A DNA stretch of 64,000 nucleotides from Prostheceraeus crozeri (taxonomy: Eukaryota > Platyhelminthes > Polycladida > Euryleptidae): positions 62,001-126,000 of the forward strand of contig CAJQUW010014743.1 in assembly GCA_907163375.1 (NCBI GenBank). The letters are read 5' to 3'. Numbering within the stretch: position 1 is the stretch's first letter; each line of letters starts with the position of its first letter. The notes beneath the pieces were generated by a model. That model had not been told where the DNA came from and made no database searches. It worked only from the letters and a program-made list of their open reading frames with translations. Of the stretch, positions 32,301-43,349 are shown one piece after another. Made by a program: the position numbers and the translations under genes.

Positions 32301-35300
32301 TTAATCAATTGTTATGTGCAACGAGTTATGAAGACTTAAATGCCACTCACTTCTGATAGTGCGACCGATCAGTTGCAAAATTCAGTAACAGAAAGTTATC
32401 CAAAACCTGCATGTGGTGAAATCATGTGACGGGATGCTTAAAAATATTAAATGTGCTTTCTAGCTGAAAAATAATTTGAAAGTGATCGCGACGCTTGCTT
32501 TTAGGGTAGAAAAGTAAGAAAAATGTGACTCCATTAACTCGGTCCTAGGCTATGAATGCAGGCATGTGTCCGGCATATTGCATATTCGAAAATATTTGCC
32601 TTTGATGGATGTGTTTCCACTGCTATGCTGTGAACCGTTCCTTATTTCTTTTGAAGGCAAGTTCCGTGCTCCTAGTAATAATGCATTTTGTGAAATAGTA
32701 CTTATTGCTATTCATCTTCACTTTTGTCTATTAGCACTTACTTGGAGGGTCACTACAAGCGAAAGTGTTTCCTTTGAGCAAATTTAAACATAAACATCTA
32801 AATCTCAGTCATTACGTCCAACTATGATCCACAAACTTATCCTAGTGTAGTGTTGACTTACAATGAATGCTCTTTGCGTCCTCTGCTTTATCATGTAGTG
32901 AAAATGTGCAAGTTATTTAGTTAACATTTATGTTTCATACCAACAGGCATCTAAGGAAAAAGGACCAAAGCCCGGACCTCTTACGGAGCGACGGTATCTC
33001 CAGCCTACCCCCAAAGTTCAAGATCCAAAACTCCGACGAGAATTGTTTAATAAGATCAGTAAGTTGGAATCATTAATGTGCAACTGACAACCAATAATCA
33101 ATTTTTTGATTTCATTAAAGATGATCGCTTCGAAACCACTTTGAAAGTCAATCCAGTGCCGACCCTTGCCCGAACAGATGAACTGCTTACACTTTGTCCT
33201 GACGCAGTTGCAGTCAGAATCCCATGGAATAAAATGACACGCAGATCGAGACGGTGAGTTTATGGTTGATACAATTCTGATCATTTCTTTTTCCTCTTTG
33301 AGAAATAGTTTTGCCGGGTAAAGATACAATTGATACAATACGATTAATCTCAATTGTCTAATGCCGATGCTTGGAAATGTAGGTTTTATCATAGTTTATC
33401 TAGAGTCAAAATGTTTTATTGCCGACTGGCGGCAGACATAAATGACAAATACAATGAAATAAATTGGAACATCGCACGGATGATTCTGCCGAGAGGATGA
33501 CCCTGGTAGCTGTTGTCGATGTAGTAATGGAACATGCAATGTACATGATGGAAAGAGAGATAATTAAGTTATGAATATCAAATTCAGGCATTTCATAAAC
33601 GTAAGCATTGTCACAAGGTAAGATTTAATCGGCGGCTTAATCATTTCGCGATGCCCAACCTAGCGGTGACTTATTATTATTTGTTTAGTGAGAATCTCGA
33701 CAATGACATGCAAATGAGGCGCATTCGAAAATAATAAATGAATTCATGTTACAATGATAACATTATCTCAACTGTAATGGATCAGTTGATTATTGGAACA
33801 GATTCGCAGGTAGATTGGAGATACCGAATTGACTTAATGTAAATAATTTTGATAAGTTTGCCAGCACTTGCTTAGGCGTCGTGTTGTTTAAAAAAGTAAC
33901 ACATAAATAGATGCTGACGTAATTAGGCTTTTTGACGTGGCGAGAATTATATTTTGCATTAAACTAACAGGAAAATAAGAGGATTTTGGAAATGTTCATT
34001 TTTATCTCATTTGAGTCCTTTGTCAAAGATTGATGCAATACCTACTGGAACTAGTGTTAAAATATCCTATGAAAGCGTTTTAGAGACGTTTTATGGCTTA
34101 TTGAATTAACTCCTTTATATTTTTAAGATGATGCTATCTTCATTCAGGTACATGACATTTCAGAGTTGCGTTCTTGGAGTTCAAAAGCAAGGAAATTGCA
34201 CAAACATGGCTGCAGAAACTGAAAGGAACAGTTTATCAGAAGCGGAAGCTTATCGTAGAGAATGTAAAAGGCATATCAATGGAAGATCTCGGTGAGTGTG
34301 TTCTGCAACAACCCATAAACATGAATGAAAATCCTCAAACTCATCACTAACATGCTCGTCAGAAGTTTTAGATCAAAATGGTCTTCGTTGAAACGATACA
34401 AGAAATATTGGCCAAAATAATCTCAGCTCTCTCTTTTCTAAGTTGTTCAAAACTATGCATCAAGCAACAGCATGTAAATTAATGCCGATGGCTGCCTGAT
34501 TTAGATTCAGTCCAGCATACGAAATGCAGAGTCACAAGTCTAGAAATGTTCTGAATGTTGAACTTGCTTTGAAACCGCCGGAGCTATGATAATTTTTCAT
34601 AATTTCGTGGTAAAAGCAGGTAAACCAACGACATATTTGACCCACACCAACCCTATCCATACTGGGCTCTGAAGCGCATCGATGCACGAGTTACAGCGGT
34701 TCGGCTCCCTCCCTCTAATGCATGATGGCATTCATTTGATCTAACTCACTCATCCTTGTACTATAAATAGCCACTGAATAACCAGTGCTGAGATTTTTGA
34801 AATTTCATAGAATTTTGGCTATATATGCGATGCGAAAAGCTGATGGGATGTATTGAAAATCTGCTAATGAGTGCATAGAGGTTGAAGATTGATTTGCGTG
34901 AAGACTACAGGGGGTGTCACACTGGCAAACTTATCGTCCGATAAGTTTGATGAAAATATACCCTGTCACACGAGCAAACTTGTTGGCAAATTTCATCGAT
35001 GATGTAGCTCTAAAAATAGCATTTTCTTGCTTTGTGAAATACAGTGGGAAAGTCAGAGCAAATGCTGCTGATCAGACGAACTGTGACTCCACTTTGAAGT
35101 TAGAGTGTGTTAGATAGTGTAATCATGTCTTCGTTCCGAAAGAAACAATTGTGGGCCTCAATAGCCATTGTTGCTGCTGCGAAGAAGAACCAGAAAAGGA
35201 AGTGGAGTCGGAAATGGTTGATGAAACGTGAGACAATCGCATTTTACTTTTCTGAGAGCTTTATTCCATCCAACGCATCACTCCGTGCAAGTCTATTGGA

Positions 35301-38300
35301 GTAGTGTTTGGATTTTGCCTTCCAAAGACACGGTTTTCGCTTATACTCTTCCATTAGAATACTCAAAGCTTCCGTTGACCACACGTACATCGCAGAAGAG
35401 TTACCAGAGATAGGATGCTTTTGATAAGAGAAGGAAAATGGCTTCAGACCGTATCAGGGTGTGAGTCTTAATGCACTCTATCTATCTCTTCCTCGTCTGT
35501 GATTCAGTACAGATTTATTAAACTACAAAGACAGCGAACACACAAGTGGATTTCCCGTATCATTCGACCCGGACACGTCACCATTATCGTCATGTCAGTG
35601 ATAAGCGTCAGTCCAATCAGCGACCAGAAATGGAGCAAGTTTGATGAAAATATCTAACTAGTTAGATCGGCGGTTTCAGCAAACTTACGATAAGTTTGCC
35701 CGTGTGACACCCCCTTACAGCTGAGATACAATATGTATATGAAGTGGGAATTTTCTTCCCTAAAAGTAACCATTCCAATAGACTTGTTGGATGGTATTCT
35801 ACATTTCTAAGCAATTTCAAATGTGAGATAAATAGACGACATGAAGAAACCCAAAAATTTCAAATGGTGAAACACACAAAATAGCTACTTACATGCGCCA
35901 TTGCTATCTAAAATTTTAGATATTTGGACAAACGCATGACGGTCGGAGACCCGAGCAAAAATGAGACAGCCGGATCTCGCCCCCCCCCCCCTATTGTGGA
36001 TAAGGTTAAGGATCAGTCTGAACCAAGCTTAAGCATAAAAATATTGTGATGATATTGCGGATAATTTAGCTCCATTCTCTGGTAGTTTCACCAGCTACCC
36101 ATGAGCATGCCTCTGTGAGACGAAACGTCGGATGTTTTTAGCAGTTACTTGTTTTTGTTTTAATTTTATAATCTGCAATAAAACTCCAGGGAGCAGTTGT
36201 TTTTACAATTGAACGCAAATTTGGAATTTATCTGCATAAAATGTTGTGTGTCGTCTATTTGTTTATCCATGCCAACTCGTGAATTAACACATTTCAGATA
36301 GTTACAACTGTCGTCGCTTACTAGTCCAAGGCCTGTCGTGGAACATCGACAAGAGTGCTGTTATGACACATTTCCCTAAGGCAGAATATGTCGATATCCT
36401 ATCAGGTGGTACCCATGATAAGCGAATGCCAGCGGTTGCCTTCGTCACCTTCAAGAATGAGCGTGATGCGATCACCGCCTTCGATAAATCTCAAGGTTCG
36501 GATATCAAAGGCAAACGTGTTAGTGTCAATTTCCATAGAAAGCCCTACAACTTCGGTAAGTTAACATAATCGTTTTTCCAATCATCTCTTCATGGAATTT
36601 TGCACTTCTGTTGTAGATCATCGTGATCATCAGGAACTGGTTGTATTCGGTTTGAAGAAGACTGTTCAGGAGGCAGATATCGCAGCAGTATTTACACGTG
36701 CAACTTCTATTAACTATCAAGGGAAGGGGTAAGTCTGGTTTGAAATTCAATACATTTTGAGAATATGATTTGTGACTTCGAACACATATTATCTATGGCA
36801 GCTTTATATGTTCTTTATGATATTGTGGCCGCGCTCTAAAAGTCGTCTGCATCCTGTGACGAGGAAATGACCTCGTGTACCTGTTGTGTAATAAACTTAG
36901 GTATGACTTTCATTATCCATACTTCTACACAAATAGCCTATTACAATCCTAGCCAAATTGCTGCTTTACTGCGTACATACAGTATTGGCCAGAATGGACG
37001 CAGCTCAACCCATTTTATGTGACACACTTGAAGACCACCAAGATAGAGAGGTGCATCTCGATACACGGTCTCAACTGTGAAAAACATTCGAAAATTGTTT
37101 GCTGTTGAAAAACAACGGATTATGGTTTTTGACCGAAGGTACAAGCATTAAAGCTGCTTACCAAGAAATTCTGAAAACGAAAGTACTGCCATTCAAAGTT
37201 ATCTAAACAGTGCTTTTCAGTCACGCCTTGATGTCGCCCTTGAAATTGGAAGCAATACGGCGTATTGGAAGCAATATTCATCAAACCTTAATCATATTAA
37301 AATATGATGGGTCTTGCTGAAACATGACCTACGAAGCATGACATCTTTACCTAAGAAGCCAGGTATCTATATTGGAATTGAAGAAAGCTATCGCGGCAGT
37401 GTGGACGAAGTTGGTGAATGGAAAATTCAGAATTCAGAAAAAAGGGATGTATTCCAAGTACTGACCGGTGGTTACTCATGTAATATTTAGATAAATATAT
37501 TACCTAGATTATTATTTTTTAAACTTAGATTATTATTATTATTTGACTTCCGTTTATAATTCACTTTATACAAAGTTATATACACTTACAAGCATCACAG
37601 TACATTTATCACCAAAAACATATAACGCACATCTGAGTCATCCATTCTGGCCAGTACTGTATCTATTGCAAATAATGTGCTTAGATTTGTTCAAGGATTT
37701 ATGAATGTCATGATATGCACCAACAGTATCCATTCATGGGCTGCTAGATGGTAGATCAGCTGTTCAATTTTCCAAACAAAATAGCAGTGAATAATCTAAA
37801 ATTTATATTTTCTTATCATTAAACAGTTATGCATGTGTATTTAGATCGTGGGTGTTTGAATAATGTAAATTCATTTTTGCGTTGAAGCAAGAGCTACATT
37901 CAGGGTCGGTCGCCAATAATCTGCAGGTGAATTCGGTGAATACCCATTCATCAAAAGAAATATCGCAGGAGACATGCCTTAGTTATGCTCCAAGCAAGCA
38001 CTCGCAGCAAGTTTTTGACTGCTGAAGTTCGAATTGATCGCGATCGACTCCTGACAAGCTATTTCACCCAATTTGACCAATTAGTCGGCTGAAGATGAAA
38101 TTTTCTGCAAGTGATTCCTTTTCATTCTCGCATCCGAGTAACATCCGCCAATGAAAATGCAGCAGCTGACGGTTGAAAGCTTTCTTTAAGGGGAGACAAC
38201 AAGTCAATGATGGAATGCGCGGCGTTCAGAAGAGCGTCCCATTCTTAGAGCCGAAAGTAAAATTATTGTGATGGCATGACGTCGACTTGAACTGCGCCTT

Positions 38301-40524
38301 AATTATTTGAACTCACTGAGATCAGAGCATCTGAAAATGCATCTTTCAGCTTCGCAAGAAATGAAATTTCATCTACATTGAAGCTATGTGACATATCCTC
38401 AAAGATGAAATATAATTTTTATCATGTATACATCGATTTTTATGTAGCTTTCGCGTCAGTGTACAATTATAGATACCATAATATGAAGCGGCGCTGGACA
38501 CATCGAAGTAGAACCTAAGAAAAAGTACGCAGTGAATACCTAACTTGCGAATCCACTAAATGCCCCTGACTAGATCATTTATTTTTTGCTCAATGCTTCG
38601 AAAAAGTAGTAAATTGATAGCATGGACCAGCCATGAGAAAACCTAATCAACGGAATTTGTGATAATTAGACAAATAATAAGAACTTAAAGTAATCCATAT
38701 GCACTCTTTTTAATGATGAATCTAATTTCAGAATGGCTTCATTGCGTTATTCAAGTCATGAAGACTGTGAGGCGGATTTCAAGGCACGCAAAGGTGTTAA
38801 GCTGGCTGGCAAGGCCCTCGTGGTCACATTTGGAAGTCGCAGAGCCCACGCTGATAAAGAAGGTGAAGCAGCTGCTCCCAAGCCACAGAAGAAGACGGAA
38901 TCGAAACCTTCGGAAGATGGGGTGGACAGAAAATCAATATTTGTCCGAGGAATAGCCAGAATGGCACAACCATCAGATCTTAAAGCTTTCTTCCCCAAAT
39001 CTGTGAATATCGTTATGCCGATGAAGGGCAAAGTCTGCCGAGGGTAAGTTATCTTAATCCTTTTCTGCATGATTGCTTGAGTTACTGGTAGTAAGTGGCG
39101 GAAACCCCAGTAAGGCTGATAGAAGCCTAAAAAATCTCTTTTTTGACGTTGAATGCTTTGAGCACTTTTTTCAATAATCAAATTATAATGTTCAAAATTC
39201 TATGAACTTAAGTAAGACCATTTCAATATCGAATGGTAAATGCTGTAATGTGCAAAGACAATGCACCAACTTTGAACGCATGAGCATTAAAAAATGTATC
39301 AAATTCCAATACTTCGCATCACATGCATATCGACATGTAGAATAGGAATATGATCCATTTTTTATGAAGCGCTCTGTAGCATGAACTCGGTATCCACATG
39401 ATGTCGTGAATCCGACCTCTTTTAGGCGGATTGTAATTTATCTACTTAGATAGGATTTTTTTAGCTCTTAAATTGTATTCCATCTTTGCATGCGAGTGTA
39501 ACTGTTTTTCCCGTCAAAAGACGTGTATTCGCATGTAAGTAATTATTGACCTCCTATATTAGCAGATGTCTTGTTTACAATTCATATTTCATTGTTTACT
39601 GCTTGCGCTGGTGTTCGATAACATTTGGCAACACTGCACCACCACACTGCACTGCATGTCATCGTTGTTTTATTTTCCCTTTGTTTGCTCAGCATCTGAC
39701 GAGTTGCAGGTACTAGCGAATGACGACCACACGTCATGACAGTAGGAGCACATGTAATATTCTAAGGCAGGCAGCTTCTCTGTGCATGTTAGGCTTTTGG
39801 AAACAACTACTTTGTCCTCAACGAAGATGTATAATTTCTTCATGTGGGAACAGAGGTAGGAGCTACCATAAATCTCATAGAAATATATTTCGTTTACAAA
39901 TTTCTCACCAGCTTACAGTAATTACACCTGTCAGTGTCCTCTGGGGCGGTGCTGAAAAGTTGAACTTTCACAAATTTCACACGAGCTTAGTTTTTAGATT
40001 TGGCTTCTGTGGTGTAAAGTTGAACCGCAATGCTTTTCCGATATCAGATCATGTGCATGTCGCAATAATCTTGTGACATAACCCAATTTTCCTGATTTTA
40101 TGATAAAGTACTTATTTCTTGCAGCAATGCCACCGTGAAATTTGCTGACGAAGCATCTGCGGCTGCAGCATTGAAGAAGGCTTCCGAATCAGAAATGCAT
40201 GGGCGTAAAATGATCGCAACCTTGTATCGAAATATACAGAATTCTCAACAACTGTCGAAAGAGCAGAAGAGTGAGAAGTCCTCAAAGTCAGCTCCGCAAC
40301 ATAAAGAAGCGATGGATGTCGATGAGGATTCTGCACCCACTGGAAAATCGAAGAAGAACAAGAAGAAGAAGAAAGAGAAGCAAAATCAGTCATCCTCTCC
40401 AGTGAAACCCATCGTGCCGAAACAGGAAAAACAATCAGAGAAACAGAAAGTGCCACAGCCCTCACAAAAGAAACAGAAAAAGATGTTGAAGGGACCTAAA
40501 CCTAAAAAAGCAAAAGCATTTTGA
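25788..40524 (+). CDS. Nucleolin-type RNA-binding protein, 11 exons, complete
   Basis: Exons 25788-26315, 26376-26444, 27801-27855, 30952-32159, 32947-33058, 33121-33253, 34164-34291, 36298-36555, 36617-36728, 38732-39043 and 40125-40524 join in phase to 1104 codons plus a stop; all introns are GT-AG. Domains in order: SP/RGG repeats (about residues 1-85), a basic linker, alternating acidic and lysine-rich blocks (about 165-620), RRM1 (about 661-735), RRM2 (748-826), RRM3 (836-905), RRM4 (935-1010) and a lysine-rich tail ending KPKKAKAF. Nucleolin acts in the nucleolus in rRNA transcription and pre-rRNA processing and normally has acidic repeats, four RRMs and a C-terminal RGG tail. Here the RGG-like domain is N-terminal and the tail is basic. 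Four RRMs after long acidic tracts make nucleolin the best fit; orthology as opposed to a related nucleolar protein is inferred. Confidence 0.85.
26376..26444 (+). CDS. Exon 2 of the nucleolin-type gene: acidic
   Basis: A 23-codon exon between TTTTCAG and GTAAGT in phase 0, encoding NESDDDDDDDEFDFDEDD and SSDEE. The Ser-Asp-Glu context is a typical casein kinase 2 target, as in nucleolin and Nopp140. Confidence 0.75.
26780..27330 (+). mobile_element. LINE 3' fragment in nucleolin-type intron 2, broken
   Basis: The frame encodes CVRQVMIYGCEPWLLLSNHE, MRMMRWICGVRKSEGSSNEE and LRQEMGLASILDSIRRQ, matching the C-terminal end of a non-LTR reverse transcriptase in which CVRSV(M/L)LYG(S/A)E(T/P)W, M(R/I)RW(M/I)C and LR..LGL...D.LRR recur. 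A shift follows within the region expected to read LLWFGHV. The same family is seen better preserved at 55900-56600. Only the 3' end remains. Confidence 0.65.
27801..27855 (+). CDS. Exon 3 of the nucleolin-type gene
   Basis: A 55-bp exon between CATTACAG and GTAAAC encodes GSEEEDSDNPGVVIEEVT. It enters on a codon boundary and leaves one base, which the next exon completes to Asp. Confidence 0.7.
27937..28523. mobile_element. Pogo-like MITE with terminal inverted repeats, in nucleolin-type intron 3
   Basis: Left end TAGTGCATCTTCGCTTATCC and the complement of the right end CAGTGCATCTTCGATTATCC agree over about 23 bp with two differences. TA flanks both ends, as expected for Tc1/mariner/pogo target duplication. 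CAGT...ATTATCCGGA resembles pogo-type ends. The 587-bp interior shows no transposase, so it is non-autonomous. Confidence 0.7.
29194..29903 (+). mobile_element. Penelope-like element C: GIY-YIG fragment between inverted copies of its 3' end
   Basis: The centre encodes VQCGQYYIGQTGDVFRHRIT, then VHRQQI and LKVSRHISACG, a GIY-YIG nuclease segment of the Penelope-like type. Arm 29194-29494 is the reverse complement of 29626-29903 apart from small differences; the left arm keeps about two dozen bases that the right arm lacks. The fragment lies in intron 3 of the nucleolin-type gene. The layout repeats that of element A at 7.3 kb although the sequences differ, which points to a shared insertion mechanism. 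Confidence 0.8.
30952..32159 (+). CDS. Exon 4 of the nucleolin-type gene: long acidic/basic repeat region
   Basis: The 1208-bp exon has acceptor TCTCTTTAG and donor GTGAGC. It encodes about 402 residues in which runs of Asp/Glu alternate with a short motif (EIQKLLKKM, EVEKLLKKM three times as EVEKLLKKM/DEVEKLLKKM, EVDRLLKAM, EIEALLKKM) and a lysine-rich spacer such as QGKAGKKPVVKEE. This resembles the acidic stretches of nucleolin with basic spacers. The complementary strand is open as poly-Ser and His-rich frames, which are artefacts of the GAT/GAC/GAA codons. Confidence 0.85.
32947..33253 (+). CDS. Exons 5-6 of the nucleolin-type gene: linker and first half of RRM1
   Basis: Exon 32947-33058 encodes the basic linker (ASKEKGPKPGPLTERRYLQP), and exon 33121-33253 begins RRM1 with ETTLKVNPVPTLARTDELL, whose LKVNPVP is the RNP2-like first strand. 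The intron between is 62 bp. Phases match on both sides. Confidence 0.75.
34164..34291 (+). CDS. Exon 7 of the nucleolin-type gene: second half of RRM1
   Basis: Using the acceptor CATTTCAG at 34156-34163, the exon reads RVAFLEFKSKEIAQTWLQKL and ends in VENVKGISMEDL. RVAFLEF is the RNP1-like strand of an RRM. An upstream CAG at 34145-34147 would give a frame without RRM character, so the later acceptor was chosen. Confidence 0.75.
34910..35714 (+). mobile_element. PIF/Harbinger-type DNA transposon, internally deleted, in nucleolin-type intron 7
   Basis: Ends GGGGGTGTCACACTGGCAAA and (complement) GGGGGTGTCACACGGGCAAA match, continuing through AACTTATCG. Inside, the frame from 35125 reads MSSFRKKQLWASIAIVAAAK and KRKWSRKWLMKRE, like the N-terminus of a Harbinger nuclease (W...W..RR pattern). 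The catalytic part is missing, leaving about 805 bp. The family usually duplicates a 3-bp TWA target; the flanks here (CTA and TTA) agree only in part. Confidence 0.65.
36040..36215 (+). mobile_element. Remnant of a retroelement 3' end with a hairpin-GAAACGTC motif
   Basis: CCTCTGTGAGACGAAACGTC at 36109-36128 followed by TTTTTAGCAGTTACTTG and a run ending CAATAAAACTCCAGGGAGCA resembles 3' ends of Penelope-like elements, where a hairpin followed by GAAAC is part of a hammerhead-like motif. The core is decayed here and no protein remains. It sits in intron 7. Confidence 0.4.
36298..36555 (+). CDS. Exon 8 of the nucleolin-type gene: RRM2
   Basis: One exon holds most of RRM2: RRLLVQGLSWNIDKSAVM (RNP2 = LLVQGL), MPAVAFVTFKNERDAITAF (RNP1 = AVAFVTF) and KGKRVSVNFHRKPYNF. 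Acceptor ACATTTCAG and donor GTAAGT fit the phases. Confidence 0.85.
36617..36728 (+). CDS. Exon 9 of the nucleolin-type gene: start of RRM3
   Basis: The exon reads DHRDHQELVVFGLKKTVQEA with RNP2-like LVVFGL and ends YQGKG just before RNP1, which comes from exon 10. The preceding intron is only 61 bp; the next is 2.0 kb and holds a Tc1/mariner-like element. Confidence 0.75.
36980..37659. mobile_element. Tc1/mariner-like element with terminal inverted repeats, no intact transposase, in nucleolin-type intron 9
   Basis: Ends CAGTATTGGCCAGAATGGAC and (complement) CAGTACTGGCCAGAATGGAT are flanked by TA on both sides. The 680-bp interior shows only broken short frames and no recognised DDE motif. 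Confidence 0.7.
38732..39043 (+). CDS. Exon 10 of the nucleolin-type gene: end of RRM3 and start of RRM4
   Basis: The exon continues RRM3 with MASLRYSSHEDCEADFKA and GKALVVTFGSRRAH, a basic spacer, then RRM4 RNP2 (KSIFVRGIARM) and its first helix (SDLKAFFPKSV). The RNP1 aromatic of RRM3 is replaced (GMASLRY), a point where RNA contact may be weakened. Confidence 0.8.
40125..40524 (+). CDS. Exon 11 of the nucleolin-type gene: end of RRM4 and basic tail
   Basis: Acceptor TTTCTTGCAG leads to GNATVKFADEASAAAALKKA (RNP1-like ATVKFAD) and ATLYRN, closing RRM4. A tail of about 95 residues rich in Lys, Gln and Ser follows (KSKKNKKKKKEKQ, KKQKKMLKGPKPKKAKAF), probably a nuclear or nucleolar targeting region. 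Stop TGA is at 40522-40524. No RGG motif is present here, unlike most animal nucleolins. Confidence 0.8.
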
Positions 40525-43349
40525 CTTGTTTGACGCGCTGAAGCATCACTTTCGCGTATTTTTATCATCTGACATTTCCATGAAAATCATGTATGTACAA
40601 TTTACCCGAGTAGAACGATTGATGGAGTAATTCGTCTTCTTATTTCATAGAATTCCATGACACATGTTATAATGTTCTAAATTAATACTGGGCATGGACA
40701 CTCACTTCGGTCTGCATTTCCTACTTGTGACAATTTCCGTGAGGAAAGGATGTAGCACGTCCTAGGTAATTCTGTTCGTTTTGATTCGTATGCACACGAT
40801 CAAAAAGCCTTCTGAAAAGAATTGCGATGTTTGTTGTTGAGCTAGTAAAATATTCCAGTTAAAATGGATGAGATTCTATCTCCATGATTTCTCTAACTGC
40901 TACAATATTTCGAAGTTGTAGAGTACCGAGCAATCATATAATGTAGGTAACTTGCTTTGGAATCTGAAATGGACCTACGAAAAAATAGCTAGTTTGCCAA
41001 ACCACCAAGTAATAAGTAGATTTCGCAGCATGACTTTTTGCAAAGTGATTTGCAAGAGAGCGCATCGCAAAAAAGTTAATTGACAACTGAATTTGAAGCG
41101 GAATTCAAATGAATCTGTGCGAAAACTGCATGCCAGCCCATCCTAATTAATCCGCATAGTCATTGAGTTTTACGTATACTTTGGCAATTTTGTTGACCAA
41201 TGTCACATTTATGATAAGCTAACTTGCTACAGCTTATGAGTGATCAAATCATCCATACATTCTTGCATCGCAGGCTCTCGAAGTGTGATGAAATTTCATA
41301 AGAGCGGTCATCAATCCCGCAAATATCACTTCCGAATGTGTTAGGGTATTCAATTCGTATGTGTCGTCTAAAAATTAAGAATAGTCGCTGCACAAAAATA
41401 TAGTTGCACGTCTCAGCGTAATTTAGCCACCTACCTCTGCAAATCTAAGCCATCACTCTTCCAGCTGGGCTAGTACCTCCTCGTCTGTGTAGGCAACTCA
41501 AATGAAAAATTTGAATAACAGTGACTTCATCACCCACGGTCGTAAAACATTGAATAGATAACGTTACTCAATCATGAATTTGTATTTTTTTGGATGCTGC
41601 CACTTCAAATTAAAAATTGCATTTGAATGCAGGCAGTTTTGTTCAAGGCGAAGATGTTCTACACGCACGCCATTCATCTAAAGTTATTGAAAGCAGACAG
41701 GATTTCATACTGACCGAAAGTCAATAATTGCATTGTTTAAATTTGCTAAACACATTTTGTAATTTACTTGAATGCATTCGAATTTTTACAACTGTTTCTG
41801 ATAACTTACGAGTGATATATCTAATTGCTGATTTTCAACTCTAAATTTGTAGTAGAAAAAAATATATTGAAATTTATATATATTAGGATGAAATTGCAAA
41901 GTGATATGCAAAATCTGATTGCTGATTACTGACAGAAATTGGTTAAATAATCCTAGAAGAGTCAAACAGATACCCCACCCTCTTATCACCTGTGTCTGTC
42001 TTCATCCTGGTCACAACAATGTCAATGAATTTCTTTGTTTTTGGGCGAGGCACAAAATGTGTTTCGAAAGACAGGCTCTAACATGAAGGTGACGGTTGAA
42101 ATCTGGTGCGTTGGCTTTTTCAGTTCACTTTTCAGATGCTCGCCTTGGTTGAATACTTGTGTCGTTGACGTTTGACGAGACAAAGTTATCTGTCACCGTG
42201 TTATCTCAAACAAGATATTTTCCGGTGAGTCATGGGAAACACTGGGTCATACCATCTGTCCGATCCTTATCTCCACGAATGCTTGTGTCGTTGACGTTTG
42301 CAATGGAAAAGACCTCATGAAGCAATGGCCATTCATCAAAAATTGTCTGTCTGATATCTGCTGTTCCACTGTAATTTGAGTAGAATCAATCACAGGAGTT
42401 ACAGCGTGTATGTACGGTGCATAAGCAGGCAATGCTACATCAATACATCAATCACCCGGCGAGTGCCAGTAGGCCTACCCCCTTTACTGATCGTCAACAT
42501 CACTTGCAGGCAACTGAAGAGCTGACGTTTTTTATGTCTACAACAAACTGTTACCACTTTGAATTGTGAATGGGTGATCCTAATATTTCCTTATACTATG
42601 TGAAATTATATGTATGTCTTGCAAGATTGACTTGCTCAATTGACTGCTTTACATGAGAACCATTCAGATCGGATAAAAAGATTAAGGTATTAGATTTAGA
42701 TGTTCGTATTGAGATGGATCAACATGAAGACCAATTCGCAATAGTAGTGGAATTATATCATCCATTGATTAAATCACGATGACCGGCGGTCCATCAATAT
42801 TCTCATCACATAAATACCAAATGTTTAGTGGAGTATAAAAATTTCTTCGTGATGCTCGAGATTATCAGGACGAATTATACCATATTTCTTCTTGTAATGC
42901 AAACAATGAAGCAGAATAGAAGAAATCATGAGCATGATCAGAGACATGCCTATATCCGCTTTTGATGGTGTTGATCAAACTTGAAAAAGATGAAAGAAGA
43001 TTTCTACTGTGCTATGAACATTCATTGGAAATCAGATTCTTGAGACTATTTGCACAGAACTCCTAGGATATTATATGGAAATTCATAATCACTAAGCCTC
43101 TATTTTATTTCGTGCATGTCTTCGTTCTTATTCAGTGACATACATGCAGGTCTACCATGTCTAAAATGATTCATGTTTCATAGGAAAATTGTTTAAGCCA
43201 TTTTATGCTCTGCTCCAACAGTCTGCAACAGATGGACCTATTGATTTGGTTGTACACAATTAGCATAATAGTGAAATTTCGGCGATATTTATTAAACTGA
43301 AACTGTTGATGACATAAGACTCCAGCCCAAATATTCAAATCTCTCTTAA
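40525..43349. other. Intergenic region, nothing recognised
   Basis: This follows the stop codon of the nucleolin-type gene. No clear polyadenylation signal could be fixed. A short phrase TTGTGTCGTTGACGTTTG occurs twice, at about 42158 and 42283, suggesting a small local duplication. No gene was seen. Confidence 0.4.

Noticed and set aside
34148-34163. Earlier acceptor for exon 7
   Set aside because: It gives a frame without the RRM strand; the acceptor at 34163 restores RVAFLEF and keeps phase with both neighbours.
32160-40124. Intronic snoRNAs, which vertebrate nucleolin genes carry
   Set aside because: I looked for C/D boxes and H/ACA hairpins in the introns and found no convincing pair of boxes with a terminal stem; a covariance search would be needed.
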